A stretch of 64,000 nucleotides of DNA from Mobiluncus sp963511525 (GTDB taxonomy: Bacteria > Actinomycetota > Actinomycetes > Actinomycetales > Actinomycetaceae), in contig NZ_CAUPIY010000010.1 in assembly GCF_963511525.1 (NCBI RefSeq), positions 24,412-88,411 on the forward strand, given 5' to 3'. Position 1 is the stretch's first letter, and every line of letters begins with the position of its first letter. Of the stretch, positions 1-9,305 are shown one piece after another. The position numbers and the translations under genes were made by a program. The notes beneath the pieces are model-generated. The model worked only from the letters and a program-made list of their open reading frames with translations. It was not told the DNA's origin and ran no database searches.

Positions 1-2
1 CC

Positions 3-1208
3 TTCCTCACGCCGCTGGTACAAACTTTGCAGTTGGAGCCGAAACAGCATCGGCATCTGCCTACGAACCTGCGTGACTTTGTGGCTTACCTGCGCGCGGC
101 CTGCTTGGGTGGGGAAACCAGTTGGGGAACTCCCACTATCGATGCCCCTACCGCCGCGGGGCTATTGGCGAAATTGGCAGCGGGGGAATGTCTTGCCGCT
201 CACCCGGACAATTGGATGGGCGTCTTGCCGGTTAGCGGAGCCACTCCGGAATCCACCGAAGTTCACATCTATGCCTCAGGCCTGGAACGTGCCTTGGCAA
301 ATCCTTTGGATAATGTGCTGAGCTGGTCAGGCTACTCTAACGACGAAGATGATCCTTACGCGTCGAACAAAATCGGAAACATTGTTCATACAGCCGCCGA
401 AATTCTGGGACGCAGATACTGGTGGAAGGACCACGGGCCGCGGGACGATCTGGAGTATGACCAGGTCCTGACCGAACTGCGCGAGGAGACGCGTCGTCTG
501 CTGGGACCCCTGACCGGAGACACCTGGATGGAATGGAACTTCCGTCGCCGAGTCGAAACCTGCCTGGTGCCCCTGGCGACTTTCTTGGTCAATCATCAGT
601 ATCCGTCTCTTTTTGAGGTGTGTTATCCCGGTCGGTTGCCAGCCAGTTCCGGGGCCGGCGCCCTGGTGTACAACGCCCGTATCGACCGGGTGATGTTTGC
701 ACACGGGCAAGTCATCTTAATCGACTATAAGACCGGAGCTCATTATAAATTCAGTGCTGCAAAGGTGGCCGGCAATCTGCAGTTAGCTCTCTACCAGGCG
801 GCCTATAACGCCTCTGCGTTAGGCCAGCAGCATCCCTGCGATTTGGCGGAAATTGTCGCCCTTCTGGTGCCACCGGATTCGGACGCCCCGCTTAACCCCC
901 AAGGCATCGAAGAACCGCGAGATCCCAAAATCTGGGTACAAAAAGCCCTGGTGCCGGGAACGGAAACGATTACTCTCCCCAAACGGTTCTCCGCTGAACA
1001 GCGCCAGATTCTGCTCAATCCGCTGGCCTGGCTACGCGGTGAAGCTCCGGGAGCGCCCGATCCGGAAACCATGCCGTTGCGGGACTATTTACAAGACCGT
1101 GTGGACTTAGCAGTGGAGGCGTTCAGCGGACCGAATTTGTCACGAGTTGAATTCCTCGATGCTTGGGGCGAAGGGGATCCTCTCGGAGTGGAAGTGAGAA
1201 AACGATGA
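3..1208 (+). CDS. adnA: AdnA-like helicase-nuclease subunit, C-terminal part
   Basis: The reading frame is open to the left edge of the window, so this is the 3' end of a longer gene; the TTG at 27 is only the first start-like codon seen. The visible part carries a RecB-family PD-(D/E)XK nuclease signature: ARIDRVM, then ILIDYKTG, then LQLALYQAAY, in the expected order. It overlaps the next gene, which encodes a UvrD helicase with its own nuclease, by an ATGA. Known: in actinobacteria AdnA and AdnB are adjacent and form a heterodimeric, ATP-driven double-strand-break resection motor-nuclease. Inference: this is the AdnA subunit; its helicase half lies outside the window. It could also be another UvrD/RecB-like fusion. 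Confidence 0.8.
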   Translation, partial: FLTPLVQTLQLEPKQHRHLPTNLRDFVAYLRAACLGGETSWGTPTIDAPTAAGLLAKLAAGECLAAHPDNWMGVLPVSGATPESTEVHIYASGLERALANPLDNVLSWSGYSNDEDDPYASNKIGNIVHTAAEILGRRYWWKDHGPRDDLEYDQVLTELREETRRLLGPLTGDTWMEWNFRRRVETCLVPLATFLVNHQYPSLFEVCYPGRLPASSGAGALVYNARIDRVMFAHGQVILIDYKTGAHYKFSAAKVAGNLQLALYQAAYNASALGQQHPCDLAEIVALLVPPDSDAPLNPQGIEEPRDPKIWVQKALVPGTETITLPKRFSAEQRQILLNPLAWLRGEAPGAPDPETMPLRDYLQDRVDLAVEAFSGPNLSRVEFLDAWGEGDPLGVEVRKR

Positions 1209-4200
1209 CTACGTCCAAACAAGTGAAAGAACTGTTCTCAGCGGCTGACCTGGCTACTTTGACGGGGGCTAATCCGCCGACCGAGGAACAATCCGCGGTA
1301 ATTACGGCTCCGCGGGGACAACTCCTGGTGGTAGCCGGGGCCGGTAGCGGGAAGACGGAAACCATCGCGAACCGGCTGGTTTACTGGGTCATCAATGCTG
1401 GTATTGTTCCTGAATCCATCCTCGGTTTAACCTTTACTCGCAAGGCAGCGGGGGAAATGGCGGCCCGTTTCGCGTTGCGTCTGGAACGCTTCGCGAGTCT
1501 CATGGAGTCAGTGCAAAATCGGCAGCAAACTGCGGAGGTTACCGCGGTGTTAAAAGCCGCAGACTTTGACCTTGACCAACTGCGCCAACGTTTCGATACT
1601 CTCGCTCAGCGGGGCATGACCCCGGAACTGCTGCGCCACCCGGTCAGTGTCTCGACATACGATTCCTATGCGGGAACCCTCCTGACCGAATTCGGCACGT
1701 TAGTCGGGCGTGAATCGGGTTTCACCACCATCACTGATGCCGCCAGGTACCAAATCATGACTGACGTAGTGCAAAGCTGGACGGGCGCGCTGGGGGTGAA
1801 ACGCGAAGGTGAAAACACTGAACATCTGATAAAAAATCTGCTGTCCCTGGCTAACGATACGAATTCGCATCTCGTAGATTTGGCTGAGATGAAACAGACC
1901 TACCGTTCCTATCTGTCTGTTGCCGAACACCTGCGTGATTCCGAAGGTTCAGAACTCAACGGGACAGCATTGCGCCATTTGAATACCATCCTCAATACTA
2001 TGGAATTCGGACGTAACGCCACAGGAGTCATCCAGGCTTTCAACGAACGCAAACAGGAACTCATGATGGCAGACTTTTCTGACCAAACTCGGGAAACGGT
2101 TCGTTTGGTCGAGCAACTGCCGGTCGTCGGGGAAAGTCAGCGGGAGAGATTCCAGCTGGTGTTCCTGGACGAATTCCAAGACACCTCGGTGGCTCAGATG
2201 CGTTTTCTCTCGGGAATTTTCCGCGATTGCGCGGTTACCGCGGTGGGCGATCCGAATCAAGCCATTTACGGTTGGCGAGGGGCTTCCGCAGCTTCGATGG
2301 AGGACTTTGGCGACATATTCTGCTCGGATCCGCAACAGCTGCTCACCCGAACCTTGTCGACTTCATGGCGCAACGACGAAGTCATCCTCAAAGTCGCTAA
2401 CCGCATTTCTGCCGAACTGACCACGGCTCCTTCCCCGGGCGCGAGTGGGAAAGCCCGCCGGAATCAGGGTCTCCAGCCCTCCGCCAGTAAACCTCTGCGG
2501 GCCCGACCGGGAGCGAGCCCCGGCATCGTCTACGGAATCCAGACATTGACCGACATTGAGCAAAGTCAAGCGGTGGTGAACTTTTTCCGATTATGGCAAG
2601 CCCAGCGAGTCAAGCTGCAAAGTGAGGGGACACCCACCGAGAAGTTGCCTACTGCCGCCATACTGTGCCGTGCGAAAAACGCTATTCCTAACTTGTCTGA
2701 GGCACTGCGCCGAGCTGGAATTCCTTATCAAACCAGGGGCATGCAAGGTGTCTTGGAAGATCCGGGGGTACGTTTGGTGCGGGCCGCTTTGGAAGTCACT
2801 GATGATCCTGAAAAAGGTGCCAGCCTGCTAATTTTGCTTGATAGATATCGATTGGGATTGAGCGATATTCAGGCAGTGGGGCGAAATCCGCACCGTTTCA
2901 CTCCTTACCAGATTGTGATGGAGGGCGGTGCTGAAGTCTCCGCTGAGGCTGCCATGCGATTGGAAAAACTGCGTGGAATTCTCACGGAACTCAAGGAGAA
3001 CGCCGCGTTCGCAACCCCCTTAGTGTTGACGCGTTTGGCGCATCGACTGCTCGATTTGGATATTGAGCAACAGCTGCCTGGCTCCCCGTGCCAAGCTGGG
3101 GCTTATGTCGAGTTCTTAAACCTGGTTCGTGATTTTGGGCGGATTCCCGGGGCAACGTTGAGTGGATTTCTTAACTGGCTGAGTGCCGGGGAACAAGAGG
3201 AAGCCAGCTTCGCTGACCTGGACTTCGAGGTTGATAATGCGGCGGTTCAGATTATCACCATGCACGCCGCGAAGGGCCTCGAATGGGATTGGGTGGCCGT
3301 CCCGAACCTGAACAAAAACACTTTCCCCTCCAGCAAAGGCGAAATATGGGCGATGCGACGCGACGTTCTGCCCTATCCACTGCGCAGCGACCGGGCTCAT
3401 CTGCCCGAGCTGGAACTGAAAACCCAAACGGTTCTGACCGCGAAAGGAAAAGTGTCATCGAAAAAAGGTCTGCTGGAGTCATATCGGGAAGAGGCTGGCC
3501 AATACACCCTGCGAGAAGAGTCTCGGTTGGCCTACGTGGCTTTCACCCGTGCCAAATCACGGCTGCTGCTGGGACACTGCTGGTTTGAGCGGCAAACCAA
3601 GACAGAACGTTTGCCCAGCAAGTTTTTCCTGGTGCAACAAGACCCGCACCAACGCATCTTCACCGATGCTGATGTCGCGGGTGGGGCGGACGGGCCGGAC
3701 GTCATCCGACAAGACCCATCCGCTGCGCCGAGCGTGCAGACCTCGGGGGAAAGCACAGCTGAAGCCCAAAACCTGCTGACTCCGTTCAACGCTGAGACGT
3801 TTGCACAGGAGGCCACCCGATTGGGAATTGCGCTCCCCAGCGTCGAATGGCCTGAAACCGAAGTCACGTCCATCCCTGAAAAAACCGAAAATCCGAATCA
3901 GGACCGATTCGAGGGAGGCGTTTGGCCGGCCCTGCCGTGGACCCAGACTCGCCAGGACTTGGCTCATGCGTATCAAGTTACCGAGGATGCTCTGGCCAGC
4001 GGCATATTTGCCGACGGAGTCAGTCAGGACGCCGCAGAAGAAACGGAGCGCCGCTTGAGTCAACTGCTGCACCAGCCGCAAACGCGCCTGGGAACGGGCG
4101 ATTTGCTGGGACGAATTTCTGCCACCGGGATGGCGCGTTTGGCGCAAGACAGCGAGGGGTACCTGCTCCAACGCCTGCGTCCCCTACCGCAGGAGCCCAG

Positions 4201-4780
4201 TGCGGCGGCTCGTTTGGGAACCTATATGCACGCGTGGATTGCCAGCCAGCTCGAAAACGAAGACGCGCTCATTTTTGATGCCGGAATGGAAGACGGGTTC
4301 ACTCCAGACCAGCGCAAGCTGCTGCACAAATGGCAACAGCATTACGCTGACCTGGAACTGCTGCGGCGCCTGCGCCGTCCACAAGTCGAATTCGATGGTG
4401 AACTCTATGTTGGGGAAGGGGCTGGCGCCGTGATTCCGCTGCGAATCGACGCGCAGTTTGAGGAGGTGCAAACCGGGAAAATCTGGATTCTCGACTGGAA
4501 GACCGGCCGGCGCCCGACCCCGAAGGACTATTCTCAGTGGCTGCACCAGCTGGGAATCTATCGCCTTTACTGGTTACAGGCCCATCCCCAGACCCCCGCG
4601 GAAGACATCGTGTGTGCCTACGTGTTTCTCAATGAGGACGACCCGGAGCGCCAATTGCTCACCCTTCAGGACATCCTCGACGAGCTGGGCATATCCGACT
4701 ACAGTCAGGATCTCTTGGTCAGTAACTTGACGGACCGTGGAAAGGAGGCCGACGAAGTTTTAGAAAAGTTTGGATATTGA
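1205..4780 (+). CDS. adnB: AdnB-like UvrD helicase with C-terminal RecB nuclease
   Basis: A protein of about 1191 residues. Superfamily 1A helicase motifs are complete: Walker A GAGSGKT (45-51), DEFQD (322-326), VGDPNQAIYGWRG (about 347), MHAAKGLEWDW (686) and YVAFTRAKS (777). Near the C-terminus RIDAQFEE followed by ILDWKTG (D1097) and QLGIYRLYW form a RecB-type nuclease site. The start at 1205 is chosen because its ATG overlaps the upstream stop as ATGA and follows a purine-rich stretch, implying translational coupling; an in-frame ATG at 1163 lies inside the previous gene. Known: AdnB pairs with AdnA to unwind and resect DNA ends in place of RecBCD. No obvious four-Cys iron-sulfur ligand set was seen next to the nuclease. 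Confidence 0.88.
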   Translation: MTTSKQVKELFSAADLATLTGANPPTEEQSAVITAPRGQLLVVAGAGSGKTETIANRLVYWVINAGIVPESILGLTFTRKAAGEMAARFALRLERFASLMESVQNRQQTAEVTAVLKAADFDLDQLRQRFDTLAQRGMTPELLRHPVSVSTYDSYAGTLLTEFGTLVGRESGFTTITDAARYQIMTDVVQSWTGALGVKREGENTEHLIKNLLSLANDTNSHLVDLAEMKQTYRSYLSVAEHLRDSEGSELNGTALRHLNTILNTMEFGRNATGVIQAFNERKQELMMADFSDQTRETVRLVEQLPVVGESQRERFQLVFLDEFQDTSVAQMRFLSGIFRDCAVTAVGDPNQAIYGWRGASAASMEDFGDIFCSDPQQLLTRTLSTSWRNDEVILKVANRISAELTTAPSPGASGKARRNQGLQPSASKPLRARPGASPGIVYGIQTLTDIEQSQAVVNFFRLWQAQRVKLQSEGTPTEKLPTAAILCRAKNAIPNLSEALRRAGIPYQTRGMQGVLEDPGVRLVRAALEVTDDPEKGASLLILLDRYRLGLSDIQAVGRNPHRFTPYQIVMEGGAEVSAEAAMRLEKLRGILTELKENAAFATPLVLTRLAHRLLDLDIEQQLPGSPCQAGAYVEFLNLVRDFGRIPGATLSGFLNWLSAGEQEEASFADLDFEVDNAAVQIITMHAAKGLEWDWVAVPNLNKNTFPSSKGEIWAMRRDVLPYPLRSDRAHLPELELKTQTVLTAKGKVSSKKGLLESYREEAGQYTLREESRLAYVAFTRAKSRLLLGHCWFERQTKTERLPSKFFLVQQDPHQRIFTDADVAGGADGPDVIRQDPSAAPSVQTSGESTAEAQNLLTPFNAETFAQEATRLGIALPSVEWPETEVTSIPEKTENPNQDRFEGGVWPALPWTQTRQDLAHAYQVTEDALASGIFADGVSQDAAEETERRLSQLLHQPQTRLGTGDLLGRISATGMARLAQDSEGYLLQRLRPLPQEPSAAARLGTYMHAWIASQLENEDALIFDAGMEDGFTPDQRKLLHKWQQHYADLELLRRLRRPQVEFDGELYVGEGAGAVIPLRIDAQFEEVQTGKIWILDWKTGRRPTPKDYSQWLHQLGIYRLYWLQAHPQTPAEDIVCAYVFLNEDDPERQLLTLQDILDELGISDYSQDLLVSNLTDRGKEADEVLEKFGY

Positions 4781-4808
4781 GGCCGCCGCCGGATTGCCCT
4801 AGACGCGT

Positions 4809-4840
4809 GCCGTCCCCGGCTTCGCGGAGGAGGGGACGGC
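4809..4840 (+). terminator. Hairpin downstream of adnB
   Basis: Perfect 9-bp inverted repeat GCCGTCCCC / GGGGACGGC around a 14-nt loop, starting 28 nt after the adnB stop. There is no T-tract, which is common for actinobacterial hairpin terminators. Confidence 0.5.
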
Positions 4841-4860
4841 AGAAGGACGCGGGGGCCGCC

Positions 4861-5070
4861 CCGGTCTCGTGTCACTCCGAGGAAAACGCCACCTGAGAAT
4901 GAGGAAGAGACGAAGTCCTATCCCAGTCTCGTGCCGTTGAGGAACGGTAGAGAAAGGCTGGTCAGGACGGTGTCCGGAGCGGTTCGTCCCGGTGTTGCGG
5001 GGAAAACCGGGCGCGCGTATCCAGGTCTGCCCTTACCCGATAAGTTCGCCCCGGTGTTGAAGGAAAACCG
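4861..5070. CRISPR. Degenerate CRISPR-like repeats (four units, ~60-bp period)
   Basis: Four related units end in GGAAAAC-type sequence at a regular spacing: GGAA starts at 4881, 4941, 5001 and 5062 (periods 60, 60, 61). The last two units (4982-5009 and 5044-5070) match at about 24 of 28 positions, including CCCGGTGTTG and GGAAAACCG. The first two share GTCTCGTG and GAGGAA. Read on the minus strand, the third unit resembles a type I-E repeat (CGGTTTTCCCCGC... then GGGACGAAC). The 31-34 nt between units share no visible similarity, like spacers. No cas gene is present in the window. This is probably a decayed array or solo remnant; a non-CRISPR short repeat is the alternative. It fills most of the 303-nt gap between adnB and the next gene. 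Confidence 0.5.
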
Positions 5071-5083
5071 AATCTACCCGGCC

Positions 5084-6154
5084 TTAGGCTTCATCCGGGG
5101 GCAGTGAGGAAACCTGGGTATCTGACTCCGCGGCAATCTCCGCGGTACGCTCGGAGGGGGTTTCGCTCCCGTCTAGGCTACGGTCAGGAATGCTGGTGGT
5201 CTGGTCCTCGTAGAGAGGGCGGCCCGTTAGTGACAGATCTCCCTCCAGCCGCTCCAGCTGCTCGTTCAACAGATCTTGGGCATCGGCAATTATCGAGGCA
5301 TCTCCCTGGTCAACCCCCCAATTGAGCCAATTGACCAGAGCCAGCTCAATATACAGGTCGGTACGTTGACGCAAGAACGGGTCTGATCCCTCCGCGCGTC
5401 CCAAATGGTACGCGTCAAAGACTAAGTCCACGGCCTCATCCGTCAGTTCAGAAGCAACCCAGGACAAATCCTGCGAGGGGTCGCCCACGCTGACCTCGGC
5501 AAAACCGGAAATCCCCAAAATTCGGGAATCCGCGACCAGGACATGCTGGGGTTCCAGGGAGCCGTGGACAAACGTGGGATGGAAATGCCACCAGGCATCT
5601 TCGTCAAGGGCTTGTTCCCAACGAGCCTGCAGAACCGGGGGAACCAAACCGGTCGCGACCGCTCGGGAGAGGTTTTTGCGCAGGTCCGCACGGATATCAT
5701 CTACGCTGGGGGTGGGGAAGCCCACGTGAGCGACCAGGTTGGCGGGAATCTCGTGTAGCGCCGCGATGGCTTTGCCCAAGGCGCGCAACAGGTCCGGATC
5801 CTCTGCCAGCTCGTTGAACTCCAAGGGATTGCCTGGCAACTGGCGATAAACAAAGATAGAGGTCCCGTCTTTCGAGGTGGCGCTACCTTCGATACGGGGA
5901 ACATCAAAAGGAAGTCGGTGTGCATCGCGGTAATTGGCCAGCATGGTTAAAATCTTTTGCTGCTTGTCCAGAGCCACCTCCGCATCCACATGCTTAGCGC
6001 CGACGATACTCCACCGGGCTGAGTGATTATCGAGGACACCGACCCAGCGAAAATCAGTGTCTTCGCCCAGCGGTGGGCACAGGGACTCAACCTCAAGGTC
6101 TGGAACTGCCACGGTGGCCAAAGCCGCCAAGGTCAGAAAATCGGTATCGCTCAT
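5084..6154 (-). CDS. APH-fold phosphotransferase-like protein, probable pseudokinase
   Basis: A 356-residue protein of the aminoglycoside/macrolide phosphotransferase (APH, choline-kinase) fold. Visible landmarks are ALGKAIAALHEIP, FVHGSLEPQHVLV in place of the catalytic HGDxxxxN loop, and ILGISGFAEVSVGDPSQDLSWV in place of the IDW...GDPxxDLA loop. The catalytic Asp of HGD is Ser, and the metal-binding Asp of the ID(W/F) motif is also Ser, while the structural GDP..D remains. A C-terminal tail of about 60 residues is rich in Ser, Glu and Asp. An APH-like gene next to UvrD/Adn helicase genes is a familiar actinobacterial arrangement. Function unknown; the two substitutions argue against kinase activity. 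The ATG at 6154 is the only good start. Confidence 0.75.
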   Translation of the reverse strand: MSDTDFLTLAALATVAVPDLEVESLCPPLGEDTDFRWVGVLDNHSARWSIVGAKHVDAEVALDKQQKILTMLANYRDAHRLPFDVPRIEGSATSKDGTSIFVYRQLPGNPLEFNELAEDPDLLRALGKAIAALHEIPANLVAHVGFPTPSVDDIRADLRKNLSRAVATGLVPPVLQARWEQALDEDAWWHFHPTFVHGSLEPQHVLVADSRILGISGFAEVSVGDPSQDLSWVASELTDEAVDLVFDAYHLGRAEGSDPFLRQRTDLYIELALVNWLNWGVDQGDASIIADAQDLLNEQLERLEGDLSLTGRPLYEDQTTSIPDRSLDGSETPSERTAEIAAESDTQVSSLPPDEA

Positions 6155-6228
6155 CTCTCAATTTTATGTCACCCTGGGGGACAAACCGTCAGACCGCTCC
6201 GGAAAGCCGGAAATCTGGCCATTTAAAG

Positions 6229-6329
6229 CCCCGCCTGCGGCGGGGTGCGTGACCAGCCGGGAAACCTACGTCGATTTTTGGCAAAACTATGGCAAACCTC
6301 AGAAAAACCTGAAGATTACATGAATGTAA
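6229..6329. promoter_or_regulatory. Hairpin and palindrome in the divergent region before the tad cluster
   Basis: The 192-nt gap between the divergent phosphotransferase-like gene and tadA holds a perfect 7-bp GC stem (CCCCGCC-TGC-GGCGGGG, 6229-6245) and a palindrome TTACATGAATGTAA (6316-6329, 6-bp arms, 2-nt centre). The second lies just upstream of the first possible tadA start and is a candidate operator. No regulator is identified. Confidence 0.35.
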
Positions 6330-6346
6330 GATGAGAATTTACCGTT

Positions 6347-7480
6347 TTGAACGGGGACCCTTGCACTATAGCAGTAAAAAAAGCGTTTAAACTGACCGTA
6401 ATTGTATTGGCTCTCAGACGCGAGGGAGTTGTCGACTTGGGCTTAAGTTACGGGAAGCTGCAGCCGCTGATGGACGATCCGGCGGTGGAAGAAATCTGGC
6501 TGAACAGTCCTTCCCAGGTGTTTTGTTCCCGCGATGGACAAGCCCACCTGACCAACCTGTTGCTGGCTGAAGACGAGGTGGAAGCCCTGGTGGAGAGGAT
6601 GCTGAGAGCTTCGGGGCGGCATCTGGACTTTGTCAACCCCTGCGTGGACGCCACCTTGGAAACCGGAGAACGTTTGCACGTCGTCATTCCGCCCGTGACA
6701 GCCACCTGGTCTATCAATATCCGTAAGCACAGTGCGAAAGCGGTGCGGGTGCGGGACCTGGTCCGGCTCAACATGATGCCCGCGTGGATGGCTCGTTTTC
6801 TGGCCGAAGCGGTGCGCATCGGCCTGAATATCGTGGTGGCCGGGCCGACCCAATCGGGGAAAACCACCACGGTCCGTGCCCTGTGCGGGGAAATCCCTCC
6901 TGACCAGCGCGTCATCACTTGCGAGGAAGTGCTGGAACTGAATCTGAAAGCCCCGGACGCGGTGGCGATGCAAACCCGGAACGCTTCGATTGAAGGCCAA
7001 GGCGAGATTACTCTGCGAGATTTGGTTCGAGAAACCCTGCGGATGCGTCCCGACCGGCTCATTATCGGGGAGGTTCGCGGTGCTGAAAGCCTGGACATGC
7101 TCATCGCTCTGAACTGCGGAATCCCCGGCATGTCCACGATTCACGCCAACACCGCCCGCCAGGCGATTACGAAACTGTCTACCCTGCCGCTGCTGGCGGG
7201 AGAGAATGTGACCGCAGCATTCGTGGTGCCGACCGTGGCGGGAGCCATAGACCTGGTGGTCCAGTTGCGCGGAACCTGGCAGGGCAGCCGGGCTGTGACG
7301 GAAGTGTTGGCTTTAGACGGGACCCTGCGCGACGGTCAGGTCGCGGCGCACCCGCTGTACAGTGCGCCACCCGATGGTGCTCAGCCAGCCAAGAACCCCG
7401 CGGATTTCGATTTTCTTTCCGCCTTCGGTTCTCGGGCCAGCCAGTTGGCGGCTATCTGGCGGGAGACACCCCATGACTAG
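6347..7480 (+). CDS. tadA: Tad/Flp pilus assembly ATPase TadA (CpaF family)
   Basis: A type II/IV secretion-type hexameric ATPase that powers Flp pilus assembly at the cytoplasmic side of the membrane. Walker A GPTQSGKTT lies at about 166-174, followed by an Asp-box region (ITCEEVLEL), Walker B (DRLIIGEVRG) and the His-box STIHAN. The first start in frame is TTG 6347, but TTG 6437, preceded by GAGGGAG at a good distance, gives a 347-residue protein whose N-terminus (LGLSYGKLQPLMDDPAVEE) is closer to the family norm; the extra 30 residues look non-conserved. The stop overlaps tadB. It is the first gene of a tad operon. Confidence 0.92.
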   Translation: MNGDPCTIAVKKAFKLTVIVLALRREGVVDLGLSYGKLQPLMDDPAVEEIWLNSPSQVFCSRDGQAHLTNLLLAEDEVEALVERMLRASGRHLDFVNPCVDATLETGERLHVVIPPVTATWSINIRKHSAKAVRVRDLVRLNMMPAWMARFLAEAVRIGLNIVVAGPTQSGKTTTVRALCGEIPPDQRVITCEEVLELNLKAPDAVAMQTRNASIEGQGEITLRDLVRETLRMRPDRLIIGEVRGAESLDMLIALNCGIPGMSTIHANTARQAITKLSTLPLLAGENVTAAFVVPTVAGAIDLVVQLRGTWQGSRAVTEVLALDGTLRDGQVAAHPLYSAPPDGAQPAKNPADFDFLSAFGSRASQLAAIWRETPHD

Positions 7481-8360
7481 CTCCCTATTGACTCTGGCGG
7501 CAGCCCTCAGTGCGGTTTCCGGGATTTTCCTGGTGACGTTGGTGCCGAGACGGCATTCGGCGCACCGAGAGAACTCCCTGAAACGCTATTGGGCACAGTG
7601 CCGTACCCGCTTCAACGACATCACCGCGGTGAGCGGAACACGCATTGGGTTGGAACAGTTCCTGGCGCTGTCCCTCCTGGCGGGGGTATCGGCAGGGATT
7701 TGCCTCACCCTGGTCACCGGACTGGTGATGGTTGGGTGGTTGGCCGGGTTGCTAGCCGCGTATCTGCCATTTTTGGGACTGCAGAGCAAACTGCATTCCG
7801 TGCAGGGTCAGCGCGGCAAAGCCTGGCCGAACCTGGTGGATAATCTGGTTTCCGGGGTGCGGGCTGGGCTGAGTTTGGGTGAAACGCTCCTGGAAGTCGC
7901 CGCCCGAGCCCCAAAGTCGCTGCGAGTGCCTTTTGCCCATTTCGCGGCCGATTATCGAGCGGGCGGTAACCTCGATGCCTCCCTAAAAATTTTGAAGCAT
8001 GAACTGGCCGATCCGGTGGGGGATCGTATCGTCGAAGCATTGCGTTTAGCTGCACAAGTGGGGGGCAACGACTTGGTAGTTCTGTTGGAGGATTTGGGCG
8101 CGATGCTCCGTGCGGAGGAACGAACTCGTGGGGAAGTGCTGGCACGCCAATCTTGGACCGTGACCGGGGCGCGGCTGGCTGCCGCTTCCCCATGGATTAT
8201 CTTGACACTGCTGTTGAGTCGTCCGGGTACGTTAGAGGTGTATTCCACATCGGTCGGCTCCATGATTTTGCTGGTGGGGGCGTTAGTTTCGGCGCTGGCG
8301 TACATTTTGATGCTGCGGCTGGGATGCCTGGAAGTCAGTCCGCGCACGATGCGGGAGTAG
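7473..8360 (+). CDS. tadB: Flp pilus membrane platform protein TadB
   Basis: A 295-residue type II secretion F-domain membrane protein. The start at ATG 7473 overlaps the end of tadA and follows GGCGGGAG. It has N-terminal hydrophobic segments (residues about 3-20 and 60-95), a soluble GspF/TadB helical domain containing NLVSGVRAGLSLGETLLEVAARAP, and two C-terminal membrane segments around ASPWIILTLLLSRPG and MILLVGALVSALAYILML. Known: TadB and TadC form the inner-membrane platform on which TadA acts. tadC starts 4 nt after the stop. Confidence 0.9.
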   Translation: MTSSLLTLAAALSAVSGIFLVTLVPRRHSAHRENSLKRYWAQCRTRFNDITAVSGTRIGLEQFLALSLLAGVSAGICLTLVTGLVMVGWLAGLLAAYLPFLGLQSKLHSVQGQRGKAWPNLVDNLVSGVRAGLSLGETLLEVAARAPKSLRVPFAHFAADYRAGGNLDASLKILKHELADPVGDRIVEALRLAAQVGGNDLVVLLEDLGAMLRAEERTRGEVLARQSWTVTGARLAAASPWIILTLLLSRPGTLEVYSTSVGSMILLVGALVSALAYILMLRLGCLEVSPRTMRE

Positions 8361-8363
8361 ACC

Positions 8364-9275
8364 GTGGAGAACTCTTTGACCTGGATTGTCGGCAGCCTCG
8401 CTATCATTGCTGGGAGTGGGCTTATCGGGGTATGTCTGGGGCCCTGGATTGGTCAAGGCTCCTTTCCGACTTGGCGAATCACTCCTTATGTTCAGGCCGA
8501 CCTGACTGTGATGGCGGCTTCTCGCGGTGCTGGATTGCCGGATGGCTCTTTCCTCCATAACGGCTTGACCAGGTTTCTCACGTTTATCAGTCCCTCCAAA
8601 GATTCTGTCGAGCGCAGACTGCAACTGGCAGGTTTACCCAGGGACGTGCGCGGATTTCGTCGCTCCCAGCTGCGATGGGCCCTGTCTCTGGGAGGCGTGG
8701 CGGTGATCGTCAGCCTCCTGGGATTTTTGGGGAAAACCTTGCCGATTTTAGGGGCTTTCGTGATGTTGACCTGTTTTGTGTTGGCGGGATTACTGATTCC
8801 CGATTATCGGCTTACGGGCGTGGCGCGGCGTCGCCAACTGCATTTGAATCAAGAACTGCCCGATGTCATCGAGCTGTTGGCGCTGGCGGTGGGAGCCGGG
8901 GAACCTCTCTATGGAGCTTTGCACCGGGTATCCGCCCGCTGCACCGATGTCGCCGGTCAGGAGTTGGAAAAAATCTTGGCCGCGGCTGATAACGGAGACT
9001 CTTTGGCCCCCAGTTTGACCGCAGCTCGAGCCCGCAACGATTCCGAAATCCTTGCGCACCTCATTGATGCTATCGTTTCCGCGTTGGAACGCGGTTCTCC
9101 CTTGGCGGGCGTGCTGCGTTCCCAAGTGGCGGATTCACGAGCGGTGGCGCGAACCCAGTTACTCACGGAGGGTGGAAAGAAAGAAGTCCTCATGATGGTG
9201 CCGGTCGTGTTCTTAATTTTGCCGCTCACCGTGGTTTTCGCTCTCTATCCCGGGTTGGTAGCTCTGCAGCTGTAA
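8364..9275 (+). CDS. tadC: Flp pilus membrane platform protein TadC
   Basis: A 303-residue GspF/TadC-type protein starting at GTG 8364, just downstream of tadB. The diagnostic segment is ELPDVIELLALAVGAGEPLYGALHRV, followed by a second amphipathic helix set and the C-terminal membrane anchor KKEVLMMVPVVFLILPLTVVFALYPG. Two central hydrophobic stretches (about 104-150) are further membrane spans. It is predicted to pair with TadB in the platform. It is followed after 30 nt by the pilin-like gene, so the cluster is one transcription unit. Confidence 0.9.
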   Translation: MENSLTWIVGSLAIIAGSGLIGVCLGPWIGQGSFPTWRITPYVQADLTVMAASRGAGLPDGSFLHNGLTRFLTFISPSKDSVERRLQLAGLPRDVRGFRRSQLRWALSLGGVAVIVSLLGFLGKTLPILGAFVMLTCFVLAGLLIPDYRLTGVARRRQLHLNQELPDVIELLALAVGAGEPLYGALHRVSARCTDVAGQELEKILAAADNGDSLAPSLTAARARNDSEILAHLIDAIVSALERGSPLAGVLRSQVADSRAVARTQLLTEGGKKEVLMMVPVVFLILPLTVVFALYPGLVALQL

Positions 9276-9305
9276 ATAGTCAAAAAAACAATCGAAAGGA
9301 AAAAC

